From Pelomonas margarita (GTDB taxonomy: Bacteria; Pseudomonadota; Gammaproteobacteria; Burkholderiales; Burkholderiaceae_C): a stretch of DNA of 64,000 bases. This document shows, piece after piece, positions 52,071 to 61,161 of this stretch. Position 1 is the stretch's first letter; each line of letters starts with the position of its first letter. The notes under the pieces are model-generated. The model was not told where the DNA came from. It worked only from the letters and a program-made list of their open reading frames with translations, and searched no databases. The position numbers and the translations under genes were made by a program. Where the stretch lies: assembly GCF_043555875.1 (NCBI RefSeq), contig NZ_JBIGHW010000005.1, positions 186,001 through 250,000 on the forward strand. The letters are read 5' to 3'.

Positions 52071-52958
52071 ATGCCTGAAGCCTCCCACGCCTCCCAACTC
52101 CGCCTCCATGACTGGGGCGTGATCCGCGCCGCCGGCGCCGACGCCGCCAGCTTCCTGCACAGCCAGCTGACCCAGGACTTCGCGCTGCTAGGCCGCGACC
52201 ACGCGCGCCTGGCCGGCTTCTGCACGGCCAAGGGCCGGTTGCTGGCCACGCTGGTCGGCTGGAAGCAGGCGGATGACGAGATCCTGCTCGCGCTACCGGC
52301 CGAGACGCTGGCCGCCACGCTAAAGCGGCTGTCCATGTTCGTGCTGCGCGCCAAGTGCAAGCTCAGCGATGCGAGTGCGGAGTTCGCCGTCTACGGACTG
52401 CTGGGCACGCCCGCCGCCGAGGCCTGGACGCTGGCGCGCGACGGCGATGCCGTGCAGATCGCGCTGCCCGGCACCACCCGAGCGCTGCGCGTGCAGCCGC
52501 TGGCCGCGCCCGCGCCGGCCGGCGCCGACATCACCCCCGACGCCTGGGCGGGTGCCGAGGCCGAGGCCGGCATGGCTTGGGTGCGCGGCGCCACCGTCGA
52601 GGCCTTCGTGCCGCAGATGATCAACTTCGAGGTGCTGGGCGGCGTGAGCTTCAAGAAGGGCTGCTACCCCGGCCAGGAGATCGTGGCGCGCAGCCAGTAC
52701 CGCGGAACGCTGAAGCGCCGGCTGCAGGTGTTCGAGACCGATGCCGCCGCCAACGTGGGCCAGGAGATCTTCCACAGCGCCGACCCCGAGCAGCCGGCCG
52801 GTGTCGTGGCCGGCTGCGGATCGCGCGACGGCCGCACCGTCATCGCCGCCGAAATCAAGCTCGCCACGCTGGAAGACGGCAGCCTGCACCTGGGACAAGC
52901 CAGCGGCGCGGTGCTCACGCCCCGCACCCTGCCCTACGACATCCCGCCGCAAGATTGA
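52071..52958 (+). CDS. ygfZ: Folate-binding YgfZ/GcvT-like protein
   Basis: The 295-residue protein has the YgfZ signature KKGCYPGQEIVARSQYRG (about 196-213) with the conserved Cys. An N-terminal GcvT-like fold begins AAGADAASFLHSQLTQDF. It uses tetrahydrofolate to support repair or maturation of certain Fe-S enzymes. The ATG at 52071 puts the fold start at the usual distance; a GTG at 52041 is also in frame. It is divergent from mltG with a short shared promoter region and overlaps the next gene (TGATG). Confidence 0.92.
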   Translation: MPEASHASQLRLHDWGVIRAAGADAASFLHSQLTQDFALLGRDHARLAGFCTAKGRLLATLVGWKQADDEILLALPAETLAATLKRLSMFVLRAKCKLSDASAEFAVYGLLGTPAAEAWTLARDGDAVQIALPGTTRALRVQPLAAPAPAGADITPDAWAGAEAEAGMAWVRGATVEAFVPQMINFEVLGGVSFKKGCYPGQEIVARSQYRGTLKRRLQVFETDAAANVGQEIFHSADPEQPAGVVAGCGSRDGRTVIAAEIKLATLEDGSLHLGQASGAVLTPRTLPYDIPPQD

Positions 52959-53206
52959 TGCAGCTCTACGTCTACTACAAGGTCGCGGCCGACAACACCG
53001 ACACGGCCCTTGTCGCCTTCCGCAAGGCGCGCGTCGAGGCGCCCATCGAGCTGCTGCAGCGCCCCGAGCCCGACGCCGAAGGCCGCTGGACCTGGATGGA
53101 GATCTATCCCGAGGGCTGGACGCACCGCGAGCCGCAGGTGGCGGCCGCAATGGCGTCGTGGATCGACGGCGAACGCCGGGTCGAACGCTTCGAGATGCTC
53201 GGTTAG
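52958..53206 (+). CDS. DUF4936-family small protein
   Basis: The 82-residue protein reads MQLYVYYKVAADNTDT, RRVERFEMLG at the end, and WTWMEIYPEGW in the middle, matching the DUF4936 family, which is found next to ygfZ in Burkholderiales. Its ATG overlaps the ygfZ stop (TGATG), so it is translationally coupled. Its role is unknown; linkage suggests a part in the same Fe-S or folate process. It ends by overlapping the convergent fusion gene by 4 bp. Confidence 0.85.
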   Translation: MQLYVYYKVAADNTDTALVAFRKARVEAPIELLQRPEPDAEGRWTWMEIYPEGWTHREPQVAAAMASWIDGERRVERFEMLG

Positions 53207-54060
53207 AGCGCCCGCACCATCTCGACGTGGCCGATGCCGGCCTCCTCGAACGGATCGCCCCGGCGCTGGAAGCCGGCGCGCAGGTAAAAGTTCTCGGCCG
53301 ACAACTGCGCGTGCAGCAGCACTTCGCGGTAGCCCTGCTGCCTGGCCTCAGCCATCAGCGCATCCAGCACCAGGCGGCCGATCTGCGCGCCGCGCATGGA
53401 GCGCCGCACGGCCATGCGGCCGATCTTGGCCACACCCGGCACGTGCTCCAGCAAGCGGCCGGTGGCCAGCGGCAGGCCGAAGCGGTTGCGTGCCAGCGCA
53501 TGCAGGCAAGTGGCATCGGCGCTGTCCCATTCCAGGTCGGCCGGGATGTGCTGCTCCTGAACGAACACCTCGCGGCGGATGGCCGTGGCTGCTGCGCCAT
53601 GCTCGGCCCAGCTGCCCAGGCTCACGTCCACCACGGGGCGACCGGCCTCGAAGTCGTGGATCAGGCCGCGCAGCGCGTCAGGCACCGGCAGCGGCGACTG
53701 TGTGGCCGGGTCGGCGAACACGTAGACCATCTCCGCCTGCACCAGCATGTGCTCGCCGTGGAAGACGGCGCCGTCCACCTTCATGGAGCTGTTGCCGAAC
53801 TCGCGGACGCGGATGCCGATGTCCAGCCGGTCGTCGTAGCGGGCCGAGCCACGGTAGTCCAGAGTGGCGCGACGCACGTAGAGGTCGCCGCCCAGGCCCT
53901 TCATGGTCTCGGCATAGGGCATGGCCAGCGCGCGCCAGTAGCCGCTGACGGCGGTGTCCAGGTAGGTAAGGTAATGGCCGTTGAAAACGATGCCCTGGGC
54001 ATCGATCTCGGCCCAGCGCACGCGTAGGGGTTCGTGGTGACGGAACTCGGTCTTCTTCAT
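53203..54060 (-). CDS. Hot-dog thioesterase - GNAT acetyltransferase fusion
   Basis: The 285-residue protein joins a 4HBT/YbgC-type thioesterase (residues 1-145; VRWAEIDAQGIVFNGHYL with the catalytic Asp) to a GNAT domain (150-285; IGRMAVRRSMRGAQIGRLVL, the acetyl-CoA-binding motif A, and SAENFYLRAGFQRRGDPF). The fusion is known in betaproteobacteria. The first domain should hydrolyse acyl-CoA; the second should acetylate an amine. The natural substrates are unknown. It overlaps the upstream esterase by 4 bp, so the two are coupled and likely act together in acyl or lipid metabolism. Confidence 0.88.
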   Translation of the reverse strand: MKKTEFRHHEPLRVRWAEIDAQGIVFNGHYLTYLDTAVSGYWRALAMPYAETMKGLGGDLYVRRATLDYRGSARYDDRLDIGIRVREFGNSSMKVDGAVFHGEHMLVQAEMVYVFADPATQSPLPVPDALRGLIHDFEAGRPVVDVSLGSWAEHGAAATAIRREVFVQEQHIPADLEWDSADATCLHALARNRFGLPLATGRLLEHVPGVAKIGRMAVRRSMRGAQIGRLVLDALMAEARQQGYREVLLHAQLSAENFYLRAGFQRRGDPFEEAGIGHVEMVRAL

Positions 54061-54983
54061 GTCGTCTCCCTGAGATGGTCGGCAATGGCGGCCGCGCAGA
54101 AGTCAAGCGCGGCAAGCGCCTCGGGCAAGCTGCGGCCCATTTTGATGAAGTCGTGCGTGACGCCACGCGCCAGCTCCAGCTGCACCGGCACGCCGGCCGC
54201 GCGCAGCGTGTCGGCATAGGCCAGACCCTCGTCCACCAACGGGTCGGCCTCGGCCAGCAGCACGGCGGCCGGAGCCAGGCCGGCGTGGTCCTCGGCCAGC
54301 AGCGGCGCAAAGCGCCAGTCAGTGCGCTGGCCGGGGTCAATGTAGTGGCCGAAGAACCACTCGATGCCCTTGGCGTCCAGCAGAAAGCCTTCGGCGAAAC
54401 GGCGATGGGAGTCGTGGCTCGCATGGGCGTCGGTGCCAGGCGTGATGAGCAGCTGCCCCTTCAGCGGCAGGCCGCGATCGCGGGCGAAAAAGGCACAGCC
54501 CGCCGCCAACGTGCCGCCAGCGCTGTCGCCACCCACAGCCAACCGGCTGCCGTCCAGCCCCAGCGCATCGGCGTGCTCGTGCAGCCAGGCCAGCGCGGCC
54601 CAGCTGTCCTCCACCGCCGCCGGGAATCGGTGCTCGGGCGCCAGCCGGTAGTCCAGCGACAGCACGGCCGCGCCACTGCGCAGACTGAGCTGTCGGCACA
54701 GGCTGTCGTGGGTCTCCAGGTCGCCGATGGTGAAGCCGCCGCCGTGCAGATAGAGCAGCACCGGCAGCCGCGCATCGCTCGGCGCGTACAGCCGCGCCGG
54801 CAGGCCGGCGGCAGTCAGGTCCTGCACGCGAGGCAGCGGCGCACGCGGCAGGTCCAGGATCTCGGCACCCATGCGATAGGCGATGCGCGCCTCTCGCGGC
54901 GTGAGGGTGTGAAAGGCCGGGCGCTTGGCACGCTGGATGCGTGCCAGCAGCTCGGCCATGCGGGGAGACAGCGGATGGGTCAT
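54057..54983 (-). CDS. Alpha/beta hydrolase, hormone-sensitive-lipase family
   Basis: The 308-residue esterase has the oxyanion-hole motif YLHGGGFTIGD (about 72-82), the nucleophile elbow GGDSAGGTLAAG (about 145-156), the acid in AEADPLVDEGLAYAD and the catalytic His in RGVTHDFIKMGRSL. Such enzymes split short- to medium-chain esters. There is no signal peptide, so it is cytosolic. The start at 54983 gives a normal length (about 310). It is coupled to the downstream thioesterase-GNAT gene. Confidence 0.92.
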   Translation of the reverse strand: MTHPLSPRMAELLARIQRAKRPAFHTLTPREARIAYRMGAEILDLPRAPLPRVQDLTAAGLPARLYAPSDARLPVLLYLHGGGFTIGDLETHDSLCRQLSLRSGAAVLSLDYRLAPEHRFPAAVEDSWAALAWLHEHADALGLDGSRLAVGGDSAGGTLAAGCAFFARDRGLPLKGQLLITPGTDAHASHDSHRRFAEGFLLDAKGIEWFFGHYIDPGQRTDWRFAPLLAEDHAGLAPAAVLLAEADPLVDEGLAYADTLRAAGVPVQLELARGVTHDFIKMGRSLPEALAALDFCAAAIADHLRETT

Positions 54984-55088
54984 TGAGGCCGGATTGTCCG
55001 GCCAGCGGCGTTGCCAAGCGAGTCGCCCGCACGACGCGCGGGCCGGGGCTGCCGCAATACCATCGCCCCGACACGGCGGAGACCACGC

Positions 55089-56228
55089 ATGGCCCAGATC
55101 CTCTACCTGACCCGCATCGAACTCGAGTTCGGCGCCAGCCGGCTGCTGCCCGCGGAATGCGAGCGCGTCGGCATGCGCCGGCCGTTGGTGGTGACCGACG
55201 CGGGCGTGCGCGCTGCTGGCGTGCTGGACCAGGCGCTGGCCGCCTTCGCCACACCGCCCGCGGTGTTCGACCGCACGCCACCCAACCCCACCGAGGCCGC
55301 CGTGCGCCTGGCTGTTGAGCAGTTGCGCGAGATGGGCTGCGACGGCCTGATCGCCGTCGGCGGCGGCTCCAGCATCGACCTCGCCAAGGGCGTGGCCCTC
55401 GCCGCCACCCACGAGGGGCCGCTCAAGCGCTGGGCCACTATCGAGGGCGGCGCCGTCGACATCACGTCCAAGGTGCTACCCGTCATCGCCGTGCCGACGA
55501 CGGCCGGCACCGGCAGCGAGGTGGCGCGCGGCGCCATCCTCATCGTCGACGACGGCCGCAAGCTGGGTTTCCACAACTGGGAGCTGTGCCCCAAGGCCGC
55601 CATCTGCGACCCCGAACTGACGCTGGCGCTGCCGCCGCATTTGACGGCTGCCACCGGCATGGACGCCATCGCACACTGCATCGAGACCTTCCTCGCGCCG
55701 GCCCTCAACCCGCCGGCCGACGGCATCGCGCTGGAGGGGCTGCGGCGTGGCTGGCAGAGCATCGAACGCGCCACGCGGGACGGCCAGGACCGCGACGCGC
55801 GGCTGGACATGATGTGCGCCAGCGTGCACGGCGCGCTGGCCTTCCAGAAGGGCCTGGGCGCCGTGCATTCGCTGAGCCACGCGTTGGGTGGCCTGGCGCC
55901 ACGGCTGCACCATGGCACGCTGAACGCGGTGTTCCTGCCGGCCGTCATCCGCTTCAACGCCGAGGCCGCCAGCGTGCAGCGCGAGGGCCGCATCGCCCGG
56001 CTGGCGCAGGCCATGGGCCTGGCGGTCGGCAGTGCCGACGCCGTGGCCAACGCCATCACCGCGCTGAACGCTCGGCTGGGCCTGCCCGTCGGCCTGGACG
56101 CCATGGGCGTGGCGCCCGCGCTGGACGACGCCATCATCGACCGCGCACTGCTGGACCACTGCCACAAGACCAACCCACGCCTCGCCAGCGCCGACGACTA
56201 CCGCGCACTGCTCGCCGCCTCGCGCTGA
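55089..56228 (+). CDS. Iron-containing alcohol dehydrogenase
   Basis: The 379-residue enzyme has the NAD-binding motif GGGSSIDLAKG (about 98-108), TTAGTGSEV, and metal ligands in GMDAIAHCIE (Asp, His), HSLSHALGG (His) and LHHGTLNAVF (His). The class III alcohol dehydrogenase fold is clear. The substrate is not deducible. It is divergent from the esterase, so the pair may share a regulatory region. The ATG at 55089 starts at AQILYLTRIELEFG, the normal N-terminus; an earlier in-frame start adds an unlikely Arg-rich leader. Its stop overlaps the next small frame (TGATG). Confidence 0.92.
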   Translation: MAQILYLTRIELEFGASRLLPAECERVGMRRPLVVTDAGVRAAGVLDQALAAFATPPAVFDRTPPNPTEAAVRLAVEQLREMGCDGLIAVGGGSSIDLAKGVALAATHEGPLKRWATIEGGAVDITSKVLPVIAVPTTAGTGSEVARGAILIVDDGRKLGFHNWELCPKAAICDPELTLALPPHLTAATGMDAIAHCIETFLAPALNPPADGIALEGLRRGWQSIERATRDGQDRDARLDMMCASVHGALAFQKGLGAVHSLSHALGGLAPRLHHGTLNAVFLPAVIRFNAEAASVQREGRIARLAQAMGLAVGSADAVANAITALNARLGLPVGLDAMGVAPALDDAIIDRALLDHCHKTNPRLASADDYRALLAASR

Positions 56229-56380
56229 TGGCGTGGCACCGGCGCGAGCTGCTGGCGCGCCCGCTGGCGCTGGCAGATGCGGCCTACCCGGAGGCCGCCG
56301 GCCTGCGCCGGCTGAAGGCTGAGGTCGACCCGCAGGGCCGCTTCTCTAACGAGATGTGGCGCCGCTACTTGCTGGCGTAG
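56228..56380 (+). pseudogene. C-terminal fragment of an FAD-binding oxidase
   Basis: This short frame of 50 codons starts with ATG overlapping the alcohol dehydrogenase stop. It encodes AAGLRRLKAEVDPQGRF and SNEMWRRYLLA. That is the typical ending of FAD-binding (BBE/ALO/GlcD-type) oxidases, where a helix is followed by VDP-x-x-RF and a C-terminal YL. No upstream part of such a gene exists here, so it looks like a remnant. It could also be a real small protein made by coupling. Confidence 0.5.
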
Positions 56381-56533
56381 CGCCCCGCCACGACATCGTT
56401 TTCATCGCGGCAAGCGTGATCGAAGTCCCGCTTTGGCGCTGACGACTGGGCGGCTGCGGCCCTAGCATGCTCCGTTGCTCCGCGTGCACGAGGTACCGGG
56501 GGCTTGAAGACAAGAAGACAAGGGGCACATTTC

Positions 56534-58084
56534 ATGATCAAGCTATCCATCGGCCAGCGGTTGGCGGCGGGCTTTGCACTGGTGCTGGCACTCGCTGCCT
56601 GCGTGATCGCGGTGGCGTCATGGCGGCTGGCGTCCACGGCCGCGGCCACGCAGCAAATGATGGCCGAGCCGCTCGCCAAGGAACGGCTCATCTCGGACTG
56701 GAGTCGCAACATCAACGCTGGTGTGCGCCGCACGATGGCCATCGCCAAGAGCTCCGACGCGTCGCTGGTGGAACTGTTCAAGGACGAGGCGGCGCAGTCC
56801 ACCAAGGCCTCCGGCGAGATGCAGGAAAAGCTCAAGGCCCTCGTGCGCTCGCCCGACGAGCAGCAGCTGTTCGACGCCGTGGGCGAGGCACGCAAGGTCT
56901 ACCTGGCCTCACGCGACAAGATCACCCAGCTGAAGAAGGACGGCGACGCCGAGGGCGCCGACAAGCTGCTGACCGAGGTGTTCGTGCCGGGCTCCAAGGT
57001 CTACCTGCAACGCATGCAGGAGTTCCTGGACCATCAGCGCGAGAGCATCGACCAGACCGCCGCCGGCATCAACGATGCCAATGGCAACAGCCGCGTGCTG
57101 CTGATCGCGCTCGGCCTGGCCATGCTGGCGCTGGGCGTCGTGGCAGCGTGGGTCATCACGCGCAGCATCACCCTGCCGCTGGCGGCCGCCAACGAGCTGG
57201 CCGAGCGCGTCGCCAACGGCGACCTGACGCGCTCGGGCAAGGGCATGAAGGCCGGCTCCGACGAGATCGGCCAGCTGCAGATGACGCTGCGCCGCATGCG
57301 CGATTCGCTGTCGTCCACCATCACCGGCATCCGCGACACGGCCGAGTCCATCGGCAATGCGTCCGCTGAGATCGCCAGCGGCAACCAGGACCTCAGCGCC
57401 CGGACGGAGAAGGCAGCGTCCAGCCTGGAGGAGACCGCCAGCGCGATGGAACAGCTGACGGGCACCGTACAGCAATCCGCCGCGTCGGCCGGCCAGGCCA
57501 ATCAGCTGGCGCAGTCGGCCGCCAACGTCGCGCAGCGCGGCGGCGAGGTGGTGGCCCAGGTGGTGCACACCATGGACGAGATCAACGGCAGCTCGCGCAA
57601 GATCGCCGACATCATCGGCGTCATCGACGGCATTGCGTTCCAGACCAACATCTTGGCGCTGAACGCGGCGGTGGAAGCCGCGCGCGCCGGCGAGCAGGGC
57701 CGCGGCTTCGCGGTGGTCGCGGGCGAGGTGCGCTCACTGGCCGGCCGCTCGGCCGATGCCGCCAAGGAGATCAAGAGCCTGATCGGCAGCAGCGTGGAGC
57801 GCGTGGAAGCCGGCTCGCGGCTGGTGGCCGAGGCGGGCAAGACCATGGACGAGCTCGTCGGCGCCGTGCAGCGCGTCAAGGACATCATGGGTGAGATCAC
57901 GACCGCCACGGCCGAGCAGTCTGACGGCATCGCGCAGGTCAACATCGCCATCGGCCAGCTGGACCAGGTCACGCAGCAGAACGCCGCCCTGGTGGAAGAG
58001 TCCACCGCGGCGGCCGAGAGCCTGCGCGAGCAGGCCATGACGCTGAACAGCGCCGTGGGCACCTTCCAGGTCGCCGGCCGCTGA
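56534..58084 (+). CDS. Methyl-accepting chemotaxis protein
   Basis: The 516-residue receptor has TM1 (LAAGFALVLALAACVIAVA, about 9-27), a four-helix-bundle periplasmic sensor (about 30-185), TM2 (VLLIALGLAMLALGVVAAWV), HAMP (about 212-265), and a cytoplasmic signalling domain. The hairpin tip reads DGIAFQTNILALNAAVEAAR and GEVRSLAGRSADAAKEI. It sends ligand state to CheA/CheW; the ligand is unknown. No CheW-binding pentapeptide for CheR is seen at the C-terminus. Monocistronic; AGGGG lies nine bases before the ATG. Confidence 0.95.
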   Translation: MIKLSIGQRLAAGFALVLALAACVIAVASWRLASTAAATQQMMAEPLAKERLISDWSRNINAGVRRTMAIAKSSDASLVELFKDEAAQSTKASGEMQEKLKALVRSPDEQQLFDAVGEARKVYLASRDKITQLKKDGDAEGADKLLTEVFVPGSKVYLQRMQEFLDHQRESIDQTAAGINDANGNSRVLLIALGLAMLALGVVAAWVITRSITLPLAAANELAERVANGDLTRSGKGMKAGSDEIGQLQMTLRRMRDSLSSTITGIRDTAESIGNASAEIASGNQDLSARTEKAASSLEETASAMEQLTGTVQQSAASAGQANQLAQSAANVAQRGGEVVAQVVHTMDEINGSSRKIADIIGVIDGIAFQTNILALNAAVEAARAGEQGRGFAVVAGEVRSLAGRSADAAKEIKSLIGSSVERVEAGSRLVAEAGKTMDELVGAVQRVKDIMGEITTATAEQSDGIAQVNIAIGQLDQVTQQNAALVEESTAAAESLREQAMTLNSAVGTFQVAGR

Positions 58085-58106
58085 CACGGCCGCACGGGGC
58101 ACACAG

Positions 58107-58133
58107 ATAAAAAAAGGCCCGCATCTGCGGGCC
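58107..58133 (-). terminator. Terminator of isocitrate lyase
   Basis: GGCCCGCA (58116-58123) and TGCGGGCC (58126-58133) make an 8-bp stem with a T-run following on the minus strand (A-run at 58109-58115 on the plus strand). It lies 52 bp past the aceA stop. On the plus strand it is a weaker stop for the chemotaxis gene. Confidence 0.8.
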
Positions 58134-58184
58134 CAAAGCTCGGGGAGTTGACTTTCCCTGATCTGATTAACGGTCTCGGTGTGC

Positions 58185-59483
<1,299 letters not shown>

Positions 59484-59732
59484 GGAGGGCTCCTTGCTAA
59501 ACATCAAAAACCGATGGCTCAAGCCTAGTCCTCGCCCCTACAGCTGCATAGCCCCAAGTCTTCTACAAGACAAAATTCTTATCCCATACAAAACAACAAC
59601 TTACGTTTCACTTTTCAAATCACAAAACAACATTACCCATAATGAGAAATTATGCGGCAGCGCAGCAAGCCTTGTTTTCACGATATGGGAAGGAACTTTC
59701 GAATCGTGAGACCGCAGCGCCAGAATCGCGCA

Positions 59733-60284
59733 ATGACTCTGTTGCTCACCCCCAGGCTGCGGCTGGAGCCGCTGGACGACCATCACTTCGACGGCCTGCA
59801 TGCCCTCAACCGTGACCCGGTGGTGATGCGCTTCATCACCGGCAGGCCGGACACGCCGGATGACACACGGCTGATGATCGAGCGCGTGAAGGTGCGGTGG
59901 GCGGAGTTCGGGTACTCCTGGTGGGCGTTCGTGTCGCGGGACAGTGGCCAGCTGCTCGGCAGCGGCTGCATCCAGCATCTGAACCGCGACCCTGACGGCC
60001 CGCTGGAGACCGGCTGGCGGCTGCGCCAGGACGCCTGGGGCCAGGGCTATGCCAGCGAGGCCGCCCGCCACATGGTGGGCTGGGCGTTTGCAACCCTGCA
60101 GCCGGAACGCGTCTGCGCGGTCTGCCAGCCCGAGAACCACGACTCCGCCGCCGTCATGCAACGCCTGGGCATGAGCTTCACCGGCCTGGGCCGCTGGTAC
60201 GACATGGATTGCGCGCGCTACGACATCACGGCAGAGCAATGGCTGCACGGTGACGCGCGGGTGCGCTACGCCGCTGAGGCATAG
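59733..60284 (+). CDS. GNAT-family acetyltransferase, RimJ/RimL-like
   Basis: The 183-residue protein starts TLLLTPRLRLEPLDDHHFDG and has the GNAT motif RLRQDAWGQGYASEAARHM (about 91-109), with the acetyl-CoA loop QGYASE, and then VCQPENHDSAAVMQRLGM. This matches the RimJ/RimL branch that acetylates protein N-termini or small molecules. The target is unknown. It starts at 59733 rather than at in-frame 59652, which adds an unrelated basic leader. It is divergent from aceA. Confidence 0.88.
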   Translation: MTLLLTPRLRLEPLDDHHFDGLHALNRDPVVMRFITGRPDTPDDTRLMIERVKVRWAEFGYSWWAFVSRDSGQLLGSGCIQHLNRDPDGPLETGWRLRQDAWGQGYASEAARHMVGWAFATLQPERVCAVCQPENHDSAAVMQRLGMSFTGLGRWYDMDCARYDITAEQWLHGDARVRYAAEA

Positions 60285-60322
60285 TCCGGATTTCCTGCAT
60301 TCACTCTTTGCCCGGAGGACGT

Positions 60323-60469
60323 ATGGCCAACACCGAACAACGCAGCAACAAGATGACGAAGAAACCCAAGAAGGACGCGCCTCAGGGCAAGGCAGCGAGT
60401 TCCGACCGCCCTGTCGCCCCGATGACCAGCGTCATCCCCAAGGGCAAGGAAGCCAAGAAGAACAAGTAA
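60323..60469 (+). CDS. Tiny Lys-rich hypothetical protein (48 aa)
   Basis: The 48-residue product is rich in Lys (KMTKKPKKDAP, KGKEAKKNK), with no Cys or hydrophobic core, so it is probably disordered. It has an excellent ribosome site (CCCGGAGGAC, GGAGG five to six bases before the ATG), which makes it likely to be translated. It follows the GNAT gene by 38 bp and may be co-transcribed. A ribosome- or nucleic-acid-associated role would fit the charge, but I cannot assign a family. Confidence 0.6.
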   Translation: MANTEQRSNKMTKKPKKDAPQGKAASSDRPVAPMTSVIPKGKEAKKNK

Positions 60470-60486
60470 GCCCGCGCGGGCTTCAC

Positions 60487-60535
60487 AAAATGGGGTCGGA
60501 GTTGATTTTTTTCAAATCGACTCCGACCCCATTTT
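60487..60535. repeat. REP-like palindrome
   Basis: AAAATGGGGTCGGAGT starts at 60487 and its complement ACTCCGACCCCATTTT ends at 60535. With one mismatch the arms extend to 22 bp each around a 5-nt T-rich loop. From memory, closely similar palindromes are scattered between genes in many betaproteobacterial genomes. It lies between the tiny Lys-rich gene and the marC stop and could end both transcripts. Confidence 0.7.
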
Positions 60536-61137
60536 CATAGCCCGCCGATGAAGTAGCGCTTCAGGCCAGCGAGCACCATTTCCACAGCGATGGCCGTCAG
60601 CACCAGGCCCATCAGTTTTTCCAGCGCAGACACGACGGAGTCGCCCAGCAGCTTGCGGATGCGATCCGCCATCACCAGCACGATACCGCACACCAGCATC
60701 GCCGCCGCCAGCGCACCGATCCACTCGTAGATGCGGTCCGGCTGGCGCGAGGCCAGCAGCAGCACGGTCGCCATCGCCGAGGGCCCAGCCAGCAACGGCA
60801 CGGCCAGCGGGAAGATCAGCGGCTCCTTGCCCGACTCCAGCCCGTAGGCCGACTCCGGCGAGCCGCCGAAGATCATGCGGATTGCGATGATCATCAGAAT
60901 CACGCCGCCCGCCACTTCCAGCGAGCGCTCCGACAGGTGCATCACCCGCAGAAAGCCTTCACCGAGGAACATGAAGGCGAACAGCACGCTGAAGGCAATG
61001 CCCACCTCGCGCACCGCCACCCGCGTGCGCCGCTCCTTGGGCACGCCGCGCATGATGGGAATGAAGATGGGGAGACTGCCCAGCGGATCCAGCACCAGCA
61101 GCAACAGGATCAGGGCGGAGAGGAAACTGTGGTCCAT
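60535..61137 (-). CDS. MarC/UPF0056-family membrane protein
   Basis: The 200-residue protein has six predicted membrane helices and the family wording LVLDPLGSLPIFIPIMRG near the N-terminus, SALILLLL at the start, and FPLAVPLLAGPSAMATVLLL in the middle. MarC-family (NAAT) proteins are inner-membrane, possibly small-molecule or amino-acid transporters; the mar regulation story is not supported by later work. It is the next gene on the minus strand after the TonB-dependent receptor. Its stop lies at the edge of the REP-like palindrome. Confidence 0.9.
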   Translation of the reverse strand: MDHSFLSALILLLLVLDPLGSLPIFIPIMRGVPKERRTRVAVREVGIAFSVLFAFMFLGEGFLRVMHLSERSLEVAGGVILMIIAIRMIFGGSPESAYGLESGKEPLIFPLAVPLLAGPSAMATVLLLASRQPDRIYEWIGALAAAMLVCGIVLVMADRIRKLLGDSVVSALEKLMGLVLTAIAVEMVLAGLKRYFIGGL

Positions 61138-61161
61138 CCGCCCGGATTGTCCCTGAGCTCG

